NCBI RefSeq assembly: GCF_052055875.1
Contig: NZ_CP170508.1
Coordinates: 1,860,001 to 1,924,000 of the forward strand
Source: Methanosphaerula subterraneus
Lineage (GTDB): Archaea; Halobacteriota; Methanomicrobia; Methanomicrobiales; Methanospirillaceae
Reading direction: 5' to 3'
Length of the DNA: 64,000 nucleotides
Shown here: in pieces, positions 51,147-60,691 of the stretch
How positions within the stretch are numbered: position 1 is the first letter of the stretch
Layout: each line of letters starts with the position of its first letter
The notes under the pieces: model-generated
What the model was told of the DNA's origin: nothing
What the model saw: only the letters and a program-made list of their open reading frames with translations
Database searches by the model: none
Position numbers and translations under genes: made by a program

Positions 51147-52103
51147 ATGTCATTATCCGGAAGATCACACCCTGACGAGCTCTATCGGGAGATCGCCGCC
51201 AGGCTCAGGGCAGCCGGGATCCAGGCCGCACCCCCAAGGACGATAGCCTACGGGTTCCAGTTCCAGGTCGGCACCAGCGAGTGGTCAGCCCTGCTCAGGG
51301 TCTACCAGAAGAAATCCGGGGCGGTCACGATCGACTACTCGCAGGTGAGAAACAGCCAGGCCGAGGCGCTGCTGAAGGCGGCGATCGCCGGCACCAGGGT
51401 GGCTCCTCCGGATACACTGGAACCATCCGGAACACCCGGGCACCTCACTGCCCTTCCGCTCCTCATCGGAAGCGATGAGTCGGGCAAAGGAGACTACTTC
51501 GGACCGCTGGTCGTAGCCGCCGTCTGCCTGGACCAGGAGGGTGCCGCCAGGCTCAGGGCAGCCGGGGTGACGGACAGCAAGGCGCTCTCCGACCAGGAGA
51601 ACAGGTCCCTGGCCTCCGTGGTCAGGAAGGCGGCGGTCAGCGCATCGGTGATAGCCCTCCTCCCTGAGGAGTACAACACCCGGTATGATGCCACCGCCAG
51701 GGCCGGCGGAACATTGAACGATCTTCTCGCGTCAATCCATGCCGAAGCGATCCAGGCGGTGGCGGCAGAGAGCGGGTGCACCACGGCGCTGGTCGACCAG
51801 TTCGCCGGGGAACGGGTGCTCAGGGACCTGCTCACCACCCGGTGCCCGGGTCTCCGGGTCGTTCAGCGGCCCCGGGCAGAGCAGGAGACCGCGGTGGCGG
51901 CGGCCTCAGTGCTGGCCAGGGCACGATTTCTTCAGGAGATGGACCTGCTCGGCGAGCCGTATCATCTCCACCTCTTAAAAGGAGCCTCTGCAGGTGTGAC
52001 CAGGCAGGCGGCGCAGCTGGTCGGCCGGTATGGTCCGGGGGTGCTCAGGTCGGTGGCCAAGGTCCACTTCAGGACCACTAAATCGGTCTGCAGGGACTAC
52101 TGA
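51147..52103 (+). CDS. rnhC: Ribonuclease HIII
   Basis: A 318-residue RNase H of the HIII type, which cleaves the RNA strand of RNA-DNA hybrids. Residues about 1-95 match the N-terminal TBP-like substrate-binding domain. The catalytic domain opens with GSDESGKGDYFGPLVV (Asp110, Glu111 and the GKGD-YFGP pattern of HIII, not HII), followed by VTDSKAL. HIII is mainly a bacterial family; archaea usually use RNase HII. It converges with the CNNM gene, overlapping by 7 nt. Confidence 0.88.
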   Translation: MSLSGRSHPDELYREIAARLRAAGIQAAPPRTIAYGFQFQVGTSEWSALLRVYQKKSGAVTIDYSQVRNSQAEALLKAAIAGTRVAPPDTLEPSGTPGHLTALPLLIGSDESGKGDYFGPLVVAAVCLDQEGAARLRAAGVTDSKALSDQENRSLASVVRKAAVSASVIALLPEEYNTRYDATARAGGTLNDLLASIHAEAIQAVAAESGCTTALVDQFAGERVLRDLLTTRCPGLRVVQRPRAEQETAVAAASVLARARFLQEMDLLGEPYHLHLLKGASAGVTRQAAQLVGRYGPGVLRSVAKVHFRTTKSVCRDY

Positions 52104-53404
52104 TCATCCCTTTTGACCGGGGTGACCAGCACCTTGTCGACCCGGTTGCCGTCCATATCCACCACCTCAAACTGCAGGTCCCCATGGGTGAACCGGTCCC
52201 CGGTCTGCGGCCTCCGCTCAAGGTGCATCATCACGAGTCCGCCGATCGTGTGGTAGTACCCTTTCTCCTCGAGCGGCAGGTCCCCGAGCGGGACCACGTC
52301 ACGGAACTGGTCGAGCGGGAGCATCCCGTCGACCAGCCAGGAACCGTCCTCCCGCTGGACGAACTCAGGCTCGGCCTCCTGGTCCGGCGAGGGGAGCACC
52401 CCGACGATCGACTCCAGAATGTCATGCGGGGTGACCAGTCCCTGCACCGATCCGTACTCGTCGGTGACGAGCCCCAGGTGCAGGCCGGCGTCCCGGAAGA
52501 GGGCCGGCACCTTCAGCGCCGGCACCGATTCGGGGATATAGAGCGGCTCGGTCAGGGCCCTGCTGACCGAGACCTCCTCGCCATCGAGCATCCGGGCCCA
52601 GAGATCGCGGACCGAGACCATCCCCCGGATCCGGTCCAGATCACCATCGATCACCGGAAAGTACGAGTGGCCGCTGGCCCGCATCAGGGCGATCTGTTCC
52701 AGATCAGGACTCCTGAGATCGACCGCCGTGATATCAGGCCGCGGGGTCATCAACCCGGATACCCGACGGTCTGAGAGGCGGAGGATCCGGCTGACCATCG
52801 CCTGCTCCTCCTCTAAAAAGACCCCGGCCTGCGTCCCCTCTTTGATCATGATCTTCACCTCCTCCTCGGTCACCGGGGACTCCGTCGAACCCTTAACCCC
52901 AAGCATCGCCAGCACGAGATCGGTGGAGTACGAGAGGAGCGAGACGAGCGGAGACCCCACCCAGGCGAACCACTTCATCGGTACCGCGACTGAGGCGGCG
53001 ATCCGTTCCGGGTCCGCAAGGGCGAGCCTCTTGGGGACCAGTTCCCCAAAGACCAGGGTTAAGTAGGTGATCACGGCGACGACCAGTACCAGGGCCAGGA
53101 GGTCACTGTACGGGGCGACCGCCGGAATCGACCTGAGTGGAGCCGCCACGTATCCAGAGAGGGCCGCCCCGCCGTAGGCACCGGAGACGATGCTGATGAC
53201 GGTGATCCCGATCTGCACGGCGGAGAGGAGACGGTTCGGCTCCTCGGCGAGTTCCAGGGCCACCGCGGCCCCCTTGTCTCCATCCGCAACCCGCTGCGAG
53301 AGCCTGACCTTCCTGGCCGATACGATCGCAAACTCTGCCATCGAGAAGAGGCCGTTGAAGAGGATCAGCAGAAGGATGATCCCGATATCAGTGAATGCCG
53401 CCAT
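52097..53404 (-). CDS. CNNM/HlyC-CorC family membrane protein with CBS pair
   Basis: A 435-residue membrane protein. A DUF21 (CNNM) transmembrane domain with about four helices fills residues 1-195 (LILFNGLFSMAEFAIV, and the ITYLTLVFGELVPKRLAL segment). A CBS pair is at about 205-330 and a CorC_HlyC domain at about 345-430. The family is linked to Mg2+/Co2+ efflux. The ATG at 53404 begins MAAFTDIG; the longer frame to 53494 would add 30 residues unlike the family. Confidence 0.88.
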   Translation of the reverse strand: MAAFTDIGIILLLILFNGLFSMAEFAIVSARKVRLSQRVADGDKGAAVALELAEEPNRLLSAVQIGITVISIVSGAYGGAALSGYVAAPLRSIPAVAPYSDLLALVLVVAVITYLTLVFGELVPKRLALADPERIAASVAVPMKWFAWVGSPLVSLLSYSTDLVLAMLGVKGSTESPVTEEEVKIMIKEGTQAGVFLEEEQAMVSRILRLSDRRVSGLMTPRPDITAVDLRSPDLEQIALMRASGHSYFPVIDGDLDRIRGMVSVRDLWARMLDGEEVSVSRALTEPLYIPESVPALKVPALFRDAGLHLGLVTDEYGSVQGLVTPHDILESIVGVLPSPDQEAEPEFVQREDGSWLVDGMLPLDQFRDVVPLGDLPLEEKGYYHTIGGLVMMHLERRPQTGDRFTHGDLQFEVVDMDGNRVDKVLVTPVKRDDQ

Positions 53405-53584
53405 AACGTTATCAGAAAGAGGACGCCGGTCTGATAAATAGGCTTCGTAGAGGCGTGAAAAAAGACGTGGAGAAAGCGTGGTAAAAGGCTTCAATGAAGG
53501 CTTCGAATTGGGGGAGGGGGAGAAGACAGACCGGCCATATCCGACCGGAACTGCGATATCCCTGGAGGCTGACCTGATCAGGGT

Positions 53585-53770
53585 ATGCCGGTCGTTACAA
53601 TACAGATGGCAGAGGGACGGAGTCTTGACCAGAAGCGGAGAGTCGTCCAGGAGATCACACGCTCGATTGCAGAGACCTTCCAGATCGATCCCGGAATCGT
53701 CACCGTGCTGATCCAGGAGTTGAAGAGGGAGAACATCGCCAAGAGCGGGGTTCTTCTCAGTGAGTCCTGA
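53585..53770 (+). CDS. 4-oxalocrotonate tautomerase family protein
   Basis: A 61-residue tautomerase with the catalytic Pro as residue 2 of the frame (Pro1 after Met removal) and the usual MPVVTIQM... start. The length is right for the short 4-OT type, which forms hexamers. AGGGT is close to the ATG and GGAGG lies about 20 nt upstream. Substrate unknown; the gene stands alone before mre11. Confidence 0.85.
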   Translation: MPVVTIQMAEGRSLDQKRRVVQEITRSIAETFQIDPGIVTVLIQELKRENIAKSGVLLSES

Positions 53771-53825
53771 TCGGTCAGGGATCTAATAAATCAAGATCGC
53801 ACGTCCATCTGATACTGTGGGATCG

Positions 53826-55142
53826 ATGCAAGAGAGTCCTGTGCAGGCCAGGTTCGCCCACCTGGCGGACCTCCATATCGGCGCATGGCGTGAGCGGATG
53901 CTCTCGGCCCTGAACATGACCGCCTTCTCTGAAACGATTTCGGCCTGTATTCGGGAGAGGGTGGACTTTGTGGTGATCGCCGGCGACCTCTTCGACGGGA
54001 ACCTCCCCGACCTGGGCGTTGTCCGGGAGGCCGTCACCCATCTGAAACGGCTCTCAGACCATGGGATCCGGACCTACCTGACCTACGGCTCGCACGACTA
54101 CTCCCCGACCGGCACCTCGATCATTGACATCCTGGCCTCGGCCGGTCTCTTCTGCAGGGTCACCCCTGAGGGGGACTGGCAGAGAGCCGACGGAGAAGGA
54201 CTCCGCCCACCCTTCGTGGTCGATCAGCCCACCGGGGTGAAGCTGACCGGGATCTACGGGAGAAAGAACGGCCTGGAGGCAGCCCTCTACCAGGATCTGG
54301 ACCGGGCCTGGCTGGAAGAGGAGGAGGGGACGAAGGTCTTCCTCTTTCACTCGGCGATCAGCGAGCTGCAGCCGGTGGGCGAACAGTTCGAGGAGGGGGT
54401 GCCGCTCGCACTCCTTCCCCGCGGGTTCGCCTACTATGCAGGCGGACATATCCATACCCGTATATCAGAGAGAGTGGACGGCTACGGGACGATCGCCTAC
54501 CCCGGCCCCCTGCTCGGCCACCAGGTCAGGGACCTCGAGGCGCTGGCGACCGGCGCCGGCCGCGGGTTCTTCCTGGTGACCCTTCAGGAAGGGGAGGCGA
54601 CCAGCGAATTCATACCGGTCCACCTCCCCGACGTGATCATCGAGCGAGTCGAGGCCGATCAGAAGAGCCCGACCGAGGTGACCGCACTGCTCGAGGAGGT
54701 CCGGAACAGGCTGGACGTCGCAGGAGCGATCGTCCTCCTCTCGGTGAGAGGGACCCTCTCCTCCGGCGCCCCGCACCAAGTCGACGTTAAAGAGGTGCGG
54801 CGGCAGCTGGAGGCCGACGGGGCGCTTGTCGTGAAGATCAGCAGATCGGGCCTCCGATCGCCAGCACCGGCCGGCAGGGTGATCGCCGGGGAGAACCGGG
54901 AGGAGATCGAGCGGACGATCTTCGCCGAGTCCACCGGTACCTTCTCCCCTGACCCCCGGGTCACGGACGGGCAGGCCCGGGGCGTGCTCATGGCCCTGAC
55001 CGGGGAGGACGGAGTCTCCACCGCTGTCAAACTCCTGGCCGCCCTCGAAGATGAGCCTCGTGAGGGTGAACGGAAAGACGACTTCAACCACCGGATCAGG
55101 GGCGGTGTCGAGCCCCTCCTCCGGCATCAGGGGGACTGCTGA
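53826..55142 (+). CDS. mre11: DNA double-strand break repair protein Mre11
   Basis: A metallophosphoesterase nuclease of 438 residues that partners with Rad50 in DNA end processing. Counting from the in-frame GTG at 53817, the motifs are DLHIG (18-22), AGDLFDG (56-62), YGSHDY (90-95) and GHIHTR. The third motif reads GSHD rather than GNHD. The start is uncertain: GTG at 53817 or ATG at 53826; the TATA-like ATCTAATAAATC (about 53781-53792) is closer in spacing to the GTG. The stop overlaps the rad50 ATG by one base. Confidence 0.88.
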   Translation: MQESPVQARFAHLADLHIGAWRERMLSALNMTAFSETISACIRERVDFVVIAGDLFDGNLPDLGVVREAVTHLKRLSDHGIRTYLTYGSHDYSPTGTSIIDILASAGLFCRVTPEGDWQRADGEGLRPPFVVDQPTGVKLTGIYGRKNGLEAALYQDLDRAWLEEEEGTKVFLFHSAISELQPVGEQFEEGVPLALLPRGFAYYAGGHIHTRISERVDGYGTIAYPGPLLGHQVRDLEALATGAGRGFFLVTLQEGEATSEFIPVHLPDVIIERVEADQKSPTEVTALLEEVRNRLDVAGAIVLLSVRGTLSSGAPHQVDVKEVRRQLEADGALVVKISRSGLRSPAPAGRVIAGENREEIERTIFAESTGTFSPDPRVTDGQARGVLMALTGEDGVSTAVKLLAALEDEPREGERKDDFNHRIRGGVEPLLRHQGDC

Positions 55143-57730
55143 TGCTCCATCTGGTGCAGCTCCGGGTCAAAAACATCCGGAGCTATGGCGAGGAACCGGT
55201 GACGATCGACTTCTCGCCCGGGATCTCCCTCTTCTCAGGCGACATCGGGAGCGGTAAGTCGACGATCCTCGCGGCCATCGAGTTCGGGCTCTTCGGCCTC
55301 GGAGACGTGAAGTCAACCCATCTCCTCCGGCACAACCAGAAGCAGGGCGAGGTCAGCCTCACCTTCATCGCCGGCGAGGAGGAGTATACGGTCAGGCGGA
55401 CACTGATCAGGAACAGAAGGGGAGCGACCCAGGGTCCGTGCTCGCTGACCGGGCCAATGGGGGAGGAGACCTCGACCCCCGCTGAACTGAAGCCTAGAGT
55501 GCTCGCGATCCTCGGATTCCATGAACAGCCCGACCCAAAAGCCACCTCCCGGATCTTCCGATACGCGATCTACACCCCGCAGGAGGCGATGAAGGCCGTC
55601 CTCTCGATGAAGGAGGAGCAGCGGCTCGACATCCTCCGGCGGGCGTTCGGGATCGAGCAGTACCGGTGGGCGGCCACCAACACCGAGGAGGCCGTGATCA
55701 GGCAGTGGCTGAACACAGAGATCGAGGTCTACGACCGGCTCTGCAGCGGCCTCGGGGAGGACGAGCAGCGGTATGCAACGGCGCTGCTCAGCGCTCAGCA
55801 GGCCAGGGCCGGGGCGGCCGAGCAGGCAGCGCTCCTCGCGACCCTGACCGGGGCCGTCGCCAGGACCGAGGAAGCGATCGAAGATCTCCTTCCGTTCCGG
55901 GAGCGGACCATCACCCTCCGCAGTACCCTCCCCGGGCTGATCTCGACCAGGGAGGCCAGACGGGCGCAGCACCTGGGACTGACCGAAGAAACGGACCGAA
56001 TCGACACAGAACTCGCCCTGATCGCACAGGACGAAGAGACCCTCACCGGGCTGATGCCGAAGTACACAGGCCTGCAGGAGCAGAAGAAGGTGATCGCAGC
56101 CCTTGAAGGGAAGTATCTCCAGCACCGGGACCTGCAGGGTAGGGTAGAGGCCATAACAGCCAGGATCAGGGCCGAGGAGACCCATCTGCGGGACCGGGCG
56201 AACCGGTGCCAGAAGGACCTGGCACGGGTGCAGGCGATCCACGACGAACAGCACGAGCTGATCGACCGGCAGCAGGCGATCATGGCGTCTCTTGGACCCC
56301 TCGAAGCAGCGGTGGCCCGACTGCCGGAGGTGACCGCCCGGGTGAACTCCCTGGTCCAGGGGAAGGGGAGGATCGAGGGCGAACTGGAGACCCAGGCGAA
56401 GGCCCTCTCGACCCTGACCACCGATTGGGACCAGATCGCTGCCATCGGAGAGGGGGCCACCTGCCCGCAGTGCCGGCAGACCCTGACCAGGAAGCACCTG
56501 GCCACGATGGAACAGGAGACCAGGGCGAAGGTCGACGAGATCCTGGGCTGGCAGCGGGATCTCCGGGGGCTGATCAGAGAGGCCGACGAGATGGTCGGCA
56601 GTGCACAGGCCGAGCAGGCAGCGCTCGAAGAGCAGCAACGGGCCTGCACCCGGCAGAGGACCGAGCTCGCCGGGATTGCAGCCGGTATCGACAGACTGCA
56701 ACAGGAGAAGGGACGGCTCGGCGCCGTCGTCGAGGAGGAGGAGACGATCCGCAAGGCGCTCAGCACCGGCACCTTTGCTGCGGATCTTCGGCAACAGCGG
56801 CAGGCGATCGTCCTCGCGATAGAAGGTCTCGCCGGCGAGGTGGCCGGATACCTCCATGCAAAGGAGACGATTCAGACACTCGAGGAGGAGCAGGTCGAGA
56901 AGACCTGCCTGGCCCTGGCCGCCCGGGTTGGAACAAAGCCGACCCTGCTGGAGCGGAGGGCTGCCAACGGGGAAGCGCTCCGGTCGGTGACGGCTGAGAT
57001 GCTGGCCCTGGACGAAGCGATCAGAGCAGGGCAGCAGGAACTCGCCGACGCCGAAGGAAAGCTTGCAGAGCTGACAACCCTGGAGGCGACCGCGACCAGG
57101 CAGCGAGAGGTGGTTCTGGAGCAGCAGCAGGTGCTGGACCGGCTGCAACGGGAGGTGGAGGGCCAGACGAAGCTCTGCGAGGATCTGGACGGGGTGATCC
57201 AGGATAAACGGGCGAAGGCCGGCAGGATGCAGGTGTACCAGGAGCAGCGGCGATGGCTCCGTGATCACTTCCTCCCAGCCGTCGAATCGATCGAACGGTC
57301 CAGGCTGGCCCAGATCAACGAGACCTTCAACTGCTTCTTCCAGCAGTGGTTCACCGACCTGATCGCAGCAGAGGAGATCTCGGTCAGGGTGGACGACGCC
57401 TTCACCCCGCTGGTCGAACAGGACGGCTTCGAGGTGGACGCGGACGGCCTCTCGGGCGGGGAACGGACCTCGCTGGCCCTGGCCTACCGACTGGCTTTAA
57501 ACACGATCGTCAGAAAAGAGGTCGGTGCCGACCAGGAGTCACTGCTGATCCTGGATGAACCGACCGACGGGTTCAGCGCCGCCCAGCTCTATCGGTTGCG
57601 CGACATCCTCCTGGACGCCGGCTGCGACCAGTTGATCATGGTCTCGCATGAGAAGGAACTCGAAGGGTTCGTCGATACGCTCTACCAGGTCACCAAGGAG
57701 GACGGGCTCTCCTCAGTCGTCCGAAGGTAG
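55142..57730 (+). CDS. rad50: DNA double-strand break repair ATPase Rad50
   Basis: An 862-residue SMC-like ATPase that forms the DNA-tethering arm of the Mre11-Rad50 complex. Walker A GDIGSGKS is at about 33-40. Two long coiled coils (about 180-430 and 450-690) flank the zinc hook CPQC at 441-444. The ABC signature LSGGERTSLAL is at about 770 and Walker B LLILDEPTDGFS at about 800. It overlaps mre11 by one base, and its 3' end overlaps the convergent methyltransferase by 18 nt. Confidence 0.96.
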   Translation: MLHLVQLRVKNIRSYGEEPVTIDFSPGISLFSGDIGSGKSTILAAIEFGLFGLGDVKSTHLLRHNQKQGEVSLTFIAGEEEYTVRRTLIRNRRGATQGPCSLTGPMGEETSTPAELKPRVLAILGFHEQPDPKATSRIFRYAIYTPQEAMKAVLSMKEEQRLDILRRAFGIEQYRWAATNTEEAVIRQWLNTEIEVYDRLCSGLGEDEQRYATALLSAQQARAGAAEQAALLATLTGAVARTEEAIEDLLPFRERTITLRSTLPGLISTREARRAQHLGLTEETDRIDTELALIAQDEETLTGLMPKYTGLQEQKKVIAALEGKYLQHRDLQGRVEAITARIRAEETHLRDRANRCQKDLARVQAIHDEQHELIDRQQAIMASLGPLEAAVARLPEVTARVNSLVQGKGRIEGELETQAKALSTLTTDWDQIAAIGEGATCPQCRQTLTRKHLATMEQETRAKVDEILGWQRDLRGLIREADEMVGSAQAEQAALEEQQRACTRQRTELAGIAAGIDRLQQEKGRLGAVVEEEETIRKALSTGTFAADLRQQRQAIVLAIEGLAGEVAGYLHAKETIQTLEEEQVEKTCLALAARVGTKPTLLERRAANGEALRSVTAEMLALDEAIRAGQQELADAEGKLAELTTLEATATRQREVVLEQQQVLDRLQREVEGQTKLCEDLDGVIQDKRAKAGRMQVYQEQRRWLRDHFLPAVESIERSRLAQINETFNCFFQQWFTDLIAAEEISVRVDDAFTPLVEQDGFEVDADGLSGGERTSLALAYRLALNTIVRKEVGADQESLLILDEPTDGFSAAQLYRLRDILLDAGCDQLIMVSHEKELEGFVDTLYQVTKEDGLSSVVRR

Positions 57731-58273
57731 TGCTGCGGTCAGCAGGTAACAGTACGGCCCCGAAGGGACGACCTCCCTGACCAGAAACCCGGCGCCGGTG
57801 ATCAGGGCGGCGGCCTCCTGCTCGCTGAACCGGATCCGGAGCGGGGGGCCGATCGGCATCTCCTCCTTCTTCCAGTCCAGGTCCACCAGCACCCCCCCCG
57901 GCTTCAGCATCAGCCGGGCGTTCTGCAGCACCGTGACCGGGTCGGCGAAGTCGTGAAGACAGGTCCCGAAGAAGACGATGTCGGCACACCCCTCGCAGGG
58001 GACGGTCTCCTCGGCTTCACCTCTGACCAGGCGAATGTTCCAGATCCCCTGCTCCCTGGCCTGCACCGAAAGCCGGGTCAACCGCCCCTCGTCGATGTCA
58101 ATCCCGTAGACCACACCGGTCGGCCCGACCAGGACCGCAGCCGGCAGGGCGAAAAACCCGTCCCCGCAGCCGATATCGACGAAGGTCTCCCCCTCCGCGA
58201 CCCCGATAGATCCGAGGATCTGGTCGCGATCCTGCCAGGTCAACCGTTCTGTGGGGTCATGCTCATGGCCCAT
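57713..58273 (-). CDS. Class I SAM-dependent methyltransferase
   Basis: A 186-residue Rossmann-fold methyltransferase. The SAM motif VDIGCGDGFFALPAA is at about residues 32-46, and a motif II-like IVFFGTCLHDF lies further on. The start at 58273 was chosen over one five codons upstream because AAGGAG is spaced six bases before it. It is of the UbiE/Erg6-like group; the methyl acceptor is unknown. The gene converges with rad50. Confidence 0.83.
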   Translation of the reverse strand: MGHEHDPTERLTWQDRDQILGSIGVAEGETFVDIGCGDGFFALPAAVLVGPTGVVYGIDIDEGRLTRLSVQAREQGIWNIRLVRGEAEETVPCEGCADIVFFGTCLHDFADPVTVLQNARLMLKPGGVLVDLDWKKEEMPIGPPLRIRFSEQEAAALITGAGFLVREVVPSGPYCYLLTAALPSDD

Positions 58274-58328
58274 CCGCTTCTCCTTCATGATGATCTAGAG
58301 TGGTGGAGGTGGCCGCTGATAAAGATTC

Positions 58329-59242
58329 TCAACCCGACCGGAACGGGGTGCGATGCACGCTGGCGATCAGCAGCGTCCCACCGATCAAGAGGGGTAGTGC
58401 TATGAGTAACTGCAGGGTCGGGGCGGTCTGGAAGAGGAGGAACGAGACCAGAGCCCCTGCAAACGGGCCGGTCCCAAAGAAGGCCGCCGTCCGGGAGGCC
58501 CCGAGCGTCCCGACGGCACTGATGAAGAGGACGATCGAGAGACCATAGCAGAGAGCCCCGATCAGGAGCAGGGCACCGGTGGCGAAGGGGGATGCGGCGG
58601 GCTCGTGCACGATCCAGCTCAGGAGCAGGGCAGAACTGCCGGCTACGGACCCCTTCACCGCCCCGATCATCTGCGGGTTCCTGGCAGCGACACGCCGGGT
58701 CAGGTTGTTATCGAGCCCCCAGAGCAGACAGGCGAGGACGACTCCGAGCGCCCCGAGGGAGAGGCCCCACCCGTTTTCCGACTCCAGTGAGAGGAGGAGG
58801 TTCGCACCGGTGATGCAGGCGATTCCTATCCAGACCGGTCGTCTGATCTGCTCGGAGAAGAAGAGGGCGGCCAGCAGGGCGGTGGCGATCCCCTCGGTGG
58901 TCAGAGGAGTGAGGCGGTGGCTGCCGGGGTGATGGTCAGGGCGATCATCAGCACCGCGGGCGCAGCGACGCCGCCGGCCAGCACCGCCCCTGAGAGCCAC
59001 GGGAGGTCGATCCTCCGAATCCACTGGTCTGCAGGGATTCGTCCGCCAAGGTAGAGGAGCACCGTCCAGACCAGCAGGGTCATTCCCCCACCCGAGTACA
59101 GCAGCCCCGAGACCTGCAGGGGACCGGCATCCTCCAGAAAGAGCTTGGAGAGCGGGACCGTCGCCCCGAAGAATGAGGCTGAGAGGACGGCCTGGATCAC
59201 CGCATGACGCTGCCGACCCCGGTCGTTCTGCTCAGCTTCCAT
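58329..59242 (-). pseudogene. Frameshifted EamA-family transporter (DMT superfamily)
   Basis: Two adjoining frames together encode one ten-helix EamA exporter of about 304 residues. The first frame (59242 down to 58901) ends in ...ITPAATASLL and a stop. The second continues with TPLTTEG... then IATALLAALFF at the point where family members read on in one frame (ATASLLL..EG..TALLA). One missing base near 58905-58912 explains both. This is a pseudogene by a single-base deletion, unless it is an assembly error. Confidence 0.75.
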
Positions 59243-59271
59243 ATGGGTCAGATTGGAAGGCTGAACCTATA

Positions 59272-60315
59272 TCAGTGCGGATCAGACCGGAAGTAACCGG
59301 CAGGGACCAGGATCTCAAACCGTCCACCGCTGCCATAGACCCCGGTCTCCCGCAGACTCATCGCAGTGATCGAGAGGATCTCCCTGACCAGAAAAAGGCC
59401 CCATCCAAAGTTTTTGCCCCTCCCCCGTTCAAATATCCGTTCCTTATCGGAGGCAGGAACCCCGACACCGTCGTCTTCGACCCTGATCGAGAGCGACCCG
59501 TCCTCTCTCAGACCGGCCGTGACGGTGATGGCGGTCACATGTTCGCCATGTCTGAGCGCATTGTCGATCAGGTTCGAGAAGACCTTCTCCAGCAGCGGGT
59601 CGGCATAGACCTCAAAGACGCCGACGTCCTGGGTGAAGGTGACCCCGCCGAGGTCGAAGGAGGCCACCGATCCCCTGAGGGTGCCGGCCAGATACTGCCA
59701 GGCCGGCGGTCTGATTCCGACCTCCTGGTAGGTCCTCGTGAACTCGATCAGCGAAAAGATGGCCTTTGATGACCGCTCGATCTTCTCCATATACCGCAGT
59801 TCTGAGGGATCAGAGATCCTGTTCTTCATGATCTCGACGAACCCGAGAGCGATCGTCAGCTGGTTCAGGATATCATGCCTGGTCACACTGTAGAGCAGGT
59901 TCAGTTTTTTGTTCGCCTGTTTGAGTGCCTGGGCGGTCAGATGCCGGTGGGCGGCCTCACGGATCCTGCGGGCGAGATGATCGAACATCACGCCCGGCTC
60001 TTCACCTTTCTCCAGATAAAAGTCCGCATCACTGTTCAGCGCCTCAATTGCGGTGTGTTCGCAGCCGATGCCGGTCATCATGATGAAGGGGATCGTGTTC
60101 CCCTCCCCACGCAACGTCCGAAGGAGTGCGATCCCGTTCATCCCCTCCATATCATAGTCGGAGACCACGACATCATAGAACCCGGTCCGGACCTTCTCAA
60201 GCGCCTCTTCAGGCGAGACGAGCACGTCCACCGCAAAATCGGTATATCGGCTGAGCATGTCACCGGCCAGGTCGAGAAAGTCGGGTTCATCATCCACAAA
60301 GAGGACTGTGATCAT
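59272..60315 (-). CDS. Response regulator receiver-histidine kinase hybrid
   Basis: A 347-residue soluble protein with the receiver first. REC at about 1-115 has the phospho-acceptor Asp53 in SDYDMEGMNG, the HisKA-like helix carries His147 in SVTRHDILNQL, and the HATPase at about 225-340 has NLIDNALRHGEH, EDDGVGVP and FGWGLFLV. No membrane part. A minus-strand TATA-like GTATATATCC (60391-60400) leaves a leader of about 55 nt. A shorter version of the layout of the kinase at 5353. Confidence 0.88.
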   Translation of the reverse strand: MITVLFVDDEPDFLDLAGDMLSRYTDFAVDVLVSPEEALEKVRTGFYDVVVSDYDMEGMNGIALLRTLRGEGNTIPFIMMTGIGCEHTAIEALNSDADFYLEKGEEPGVMFDHLARRIREAAHRHLTAQALKQANKKLNLLYSVTRHDILNQLTIALGFVEIMKNRISDPSELRYMEKIERSSKAIFSLIEFTRTYQEVGIRPPAWQYLAGTLRGSVASFDLGGVTFTQDVGVFEVYADPLLEKVFSNLIDNALRHGEHVTAITVTAGLREDGSLSIRVEDDGVGVPASDKERIFERGRGKNFGWGLFLVREILSITAMSLRETGVYGSGGRFEILVPAGYFRSDPH

Positions 60316-60691
60316 CGGTTGTCACCCAAGGAAGAAGCAGCACCCTGGTGCCAGGGCAGGGCTCTGTCTAGCAACAAATACAGGGAGCAAGGATATATAC
60401 CTTTGTCTTCTCGTCCGGCACGGTCGGAGCGCTTGCATGGGCAGAAGAAACCTAGGCCGCTTCGTTCCGTCCAGTCCCGGACACCTCCGACCAGCACGCT
60501 CCTGAATTGACTCCCATACCTTTTTCTGGATAGAAAGACAGGATGCTCTCTGAGTTGTGAAAGGATCGGGCATCGCAGGTCCGGACGACCCAGTGACTCT
60601 GAATAAAGATATTATTAAATAAAGATAGTAGGAAATAAACTTCTATCTCCAGTGGAGAAACGGGCAGCAGCGCCTGTCCGGAGGGAGTATC
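60316..60691. other. 376-nt divergent intergenic region
   Basis: This gap between the kinase and the P-II gene has no believable ORF. It holds the kinase TATA-like box (60391-60400, minus strand) and an AT-rich stretch at about 60601-60642 (TATTAAATAAAG) that should drive the P-II gene. No operator was found. Confidence 0.5.

Noticed and set aside
55313..57268. Long minus-strand frame opposite rad50
   Set aside because: Shadow of the coiled-coil coding strand; composition is Leu/Pro/Gly-rich with no domain.
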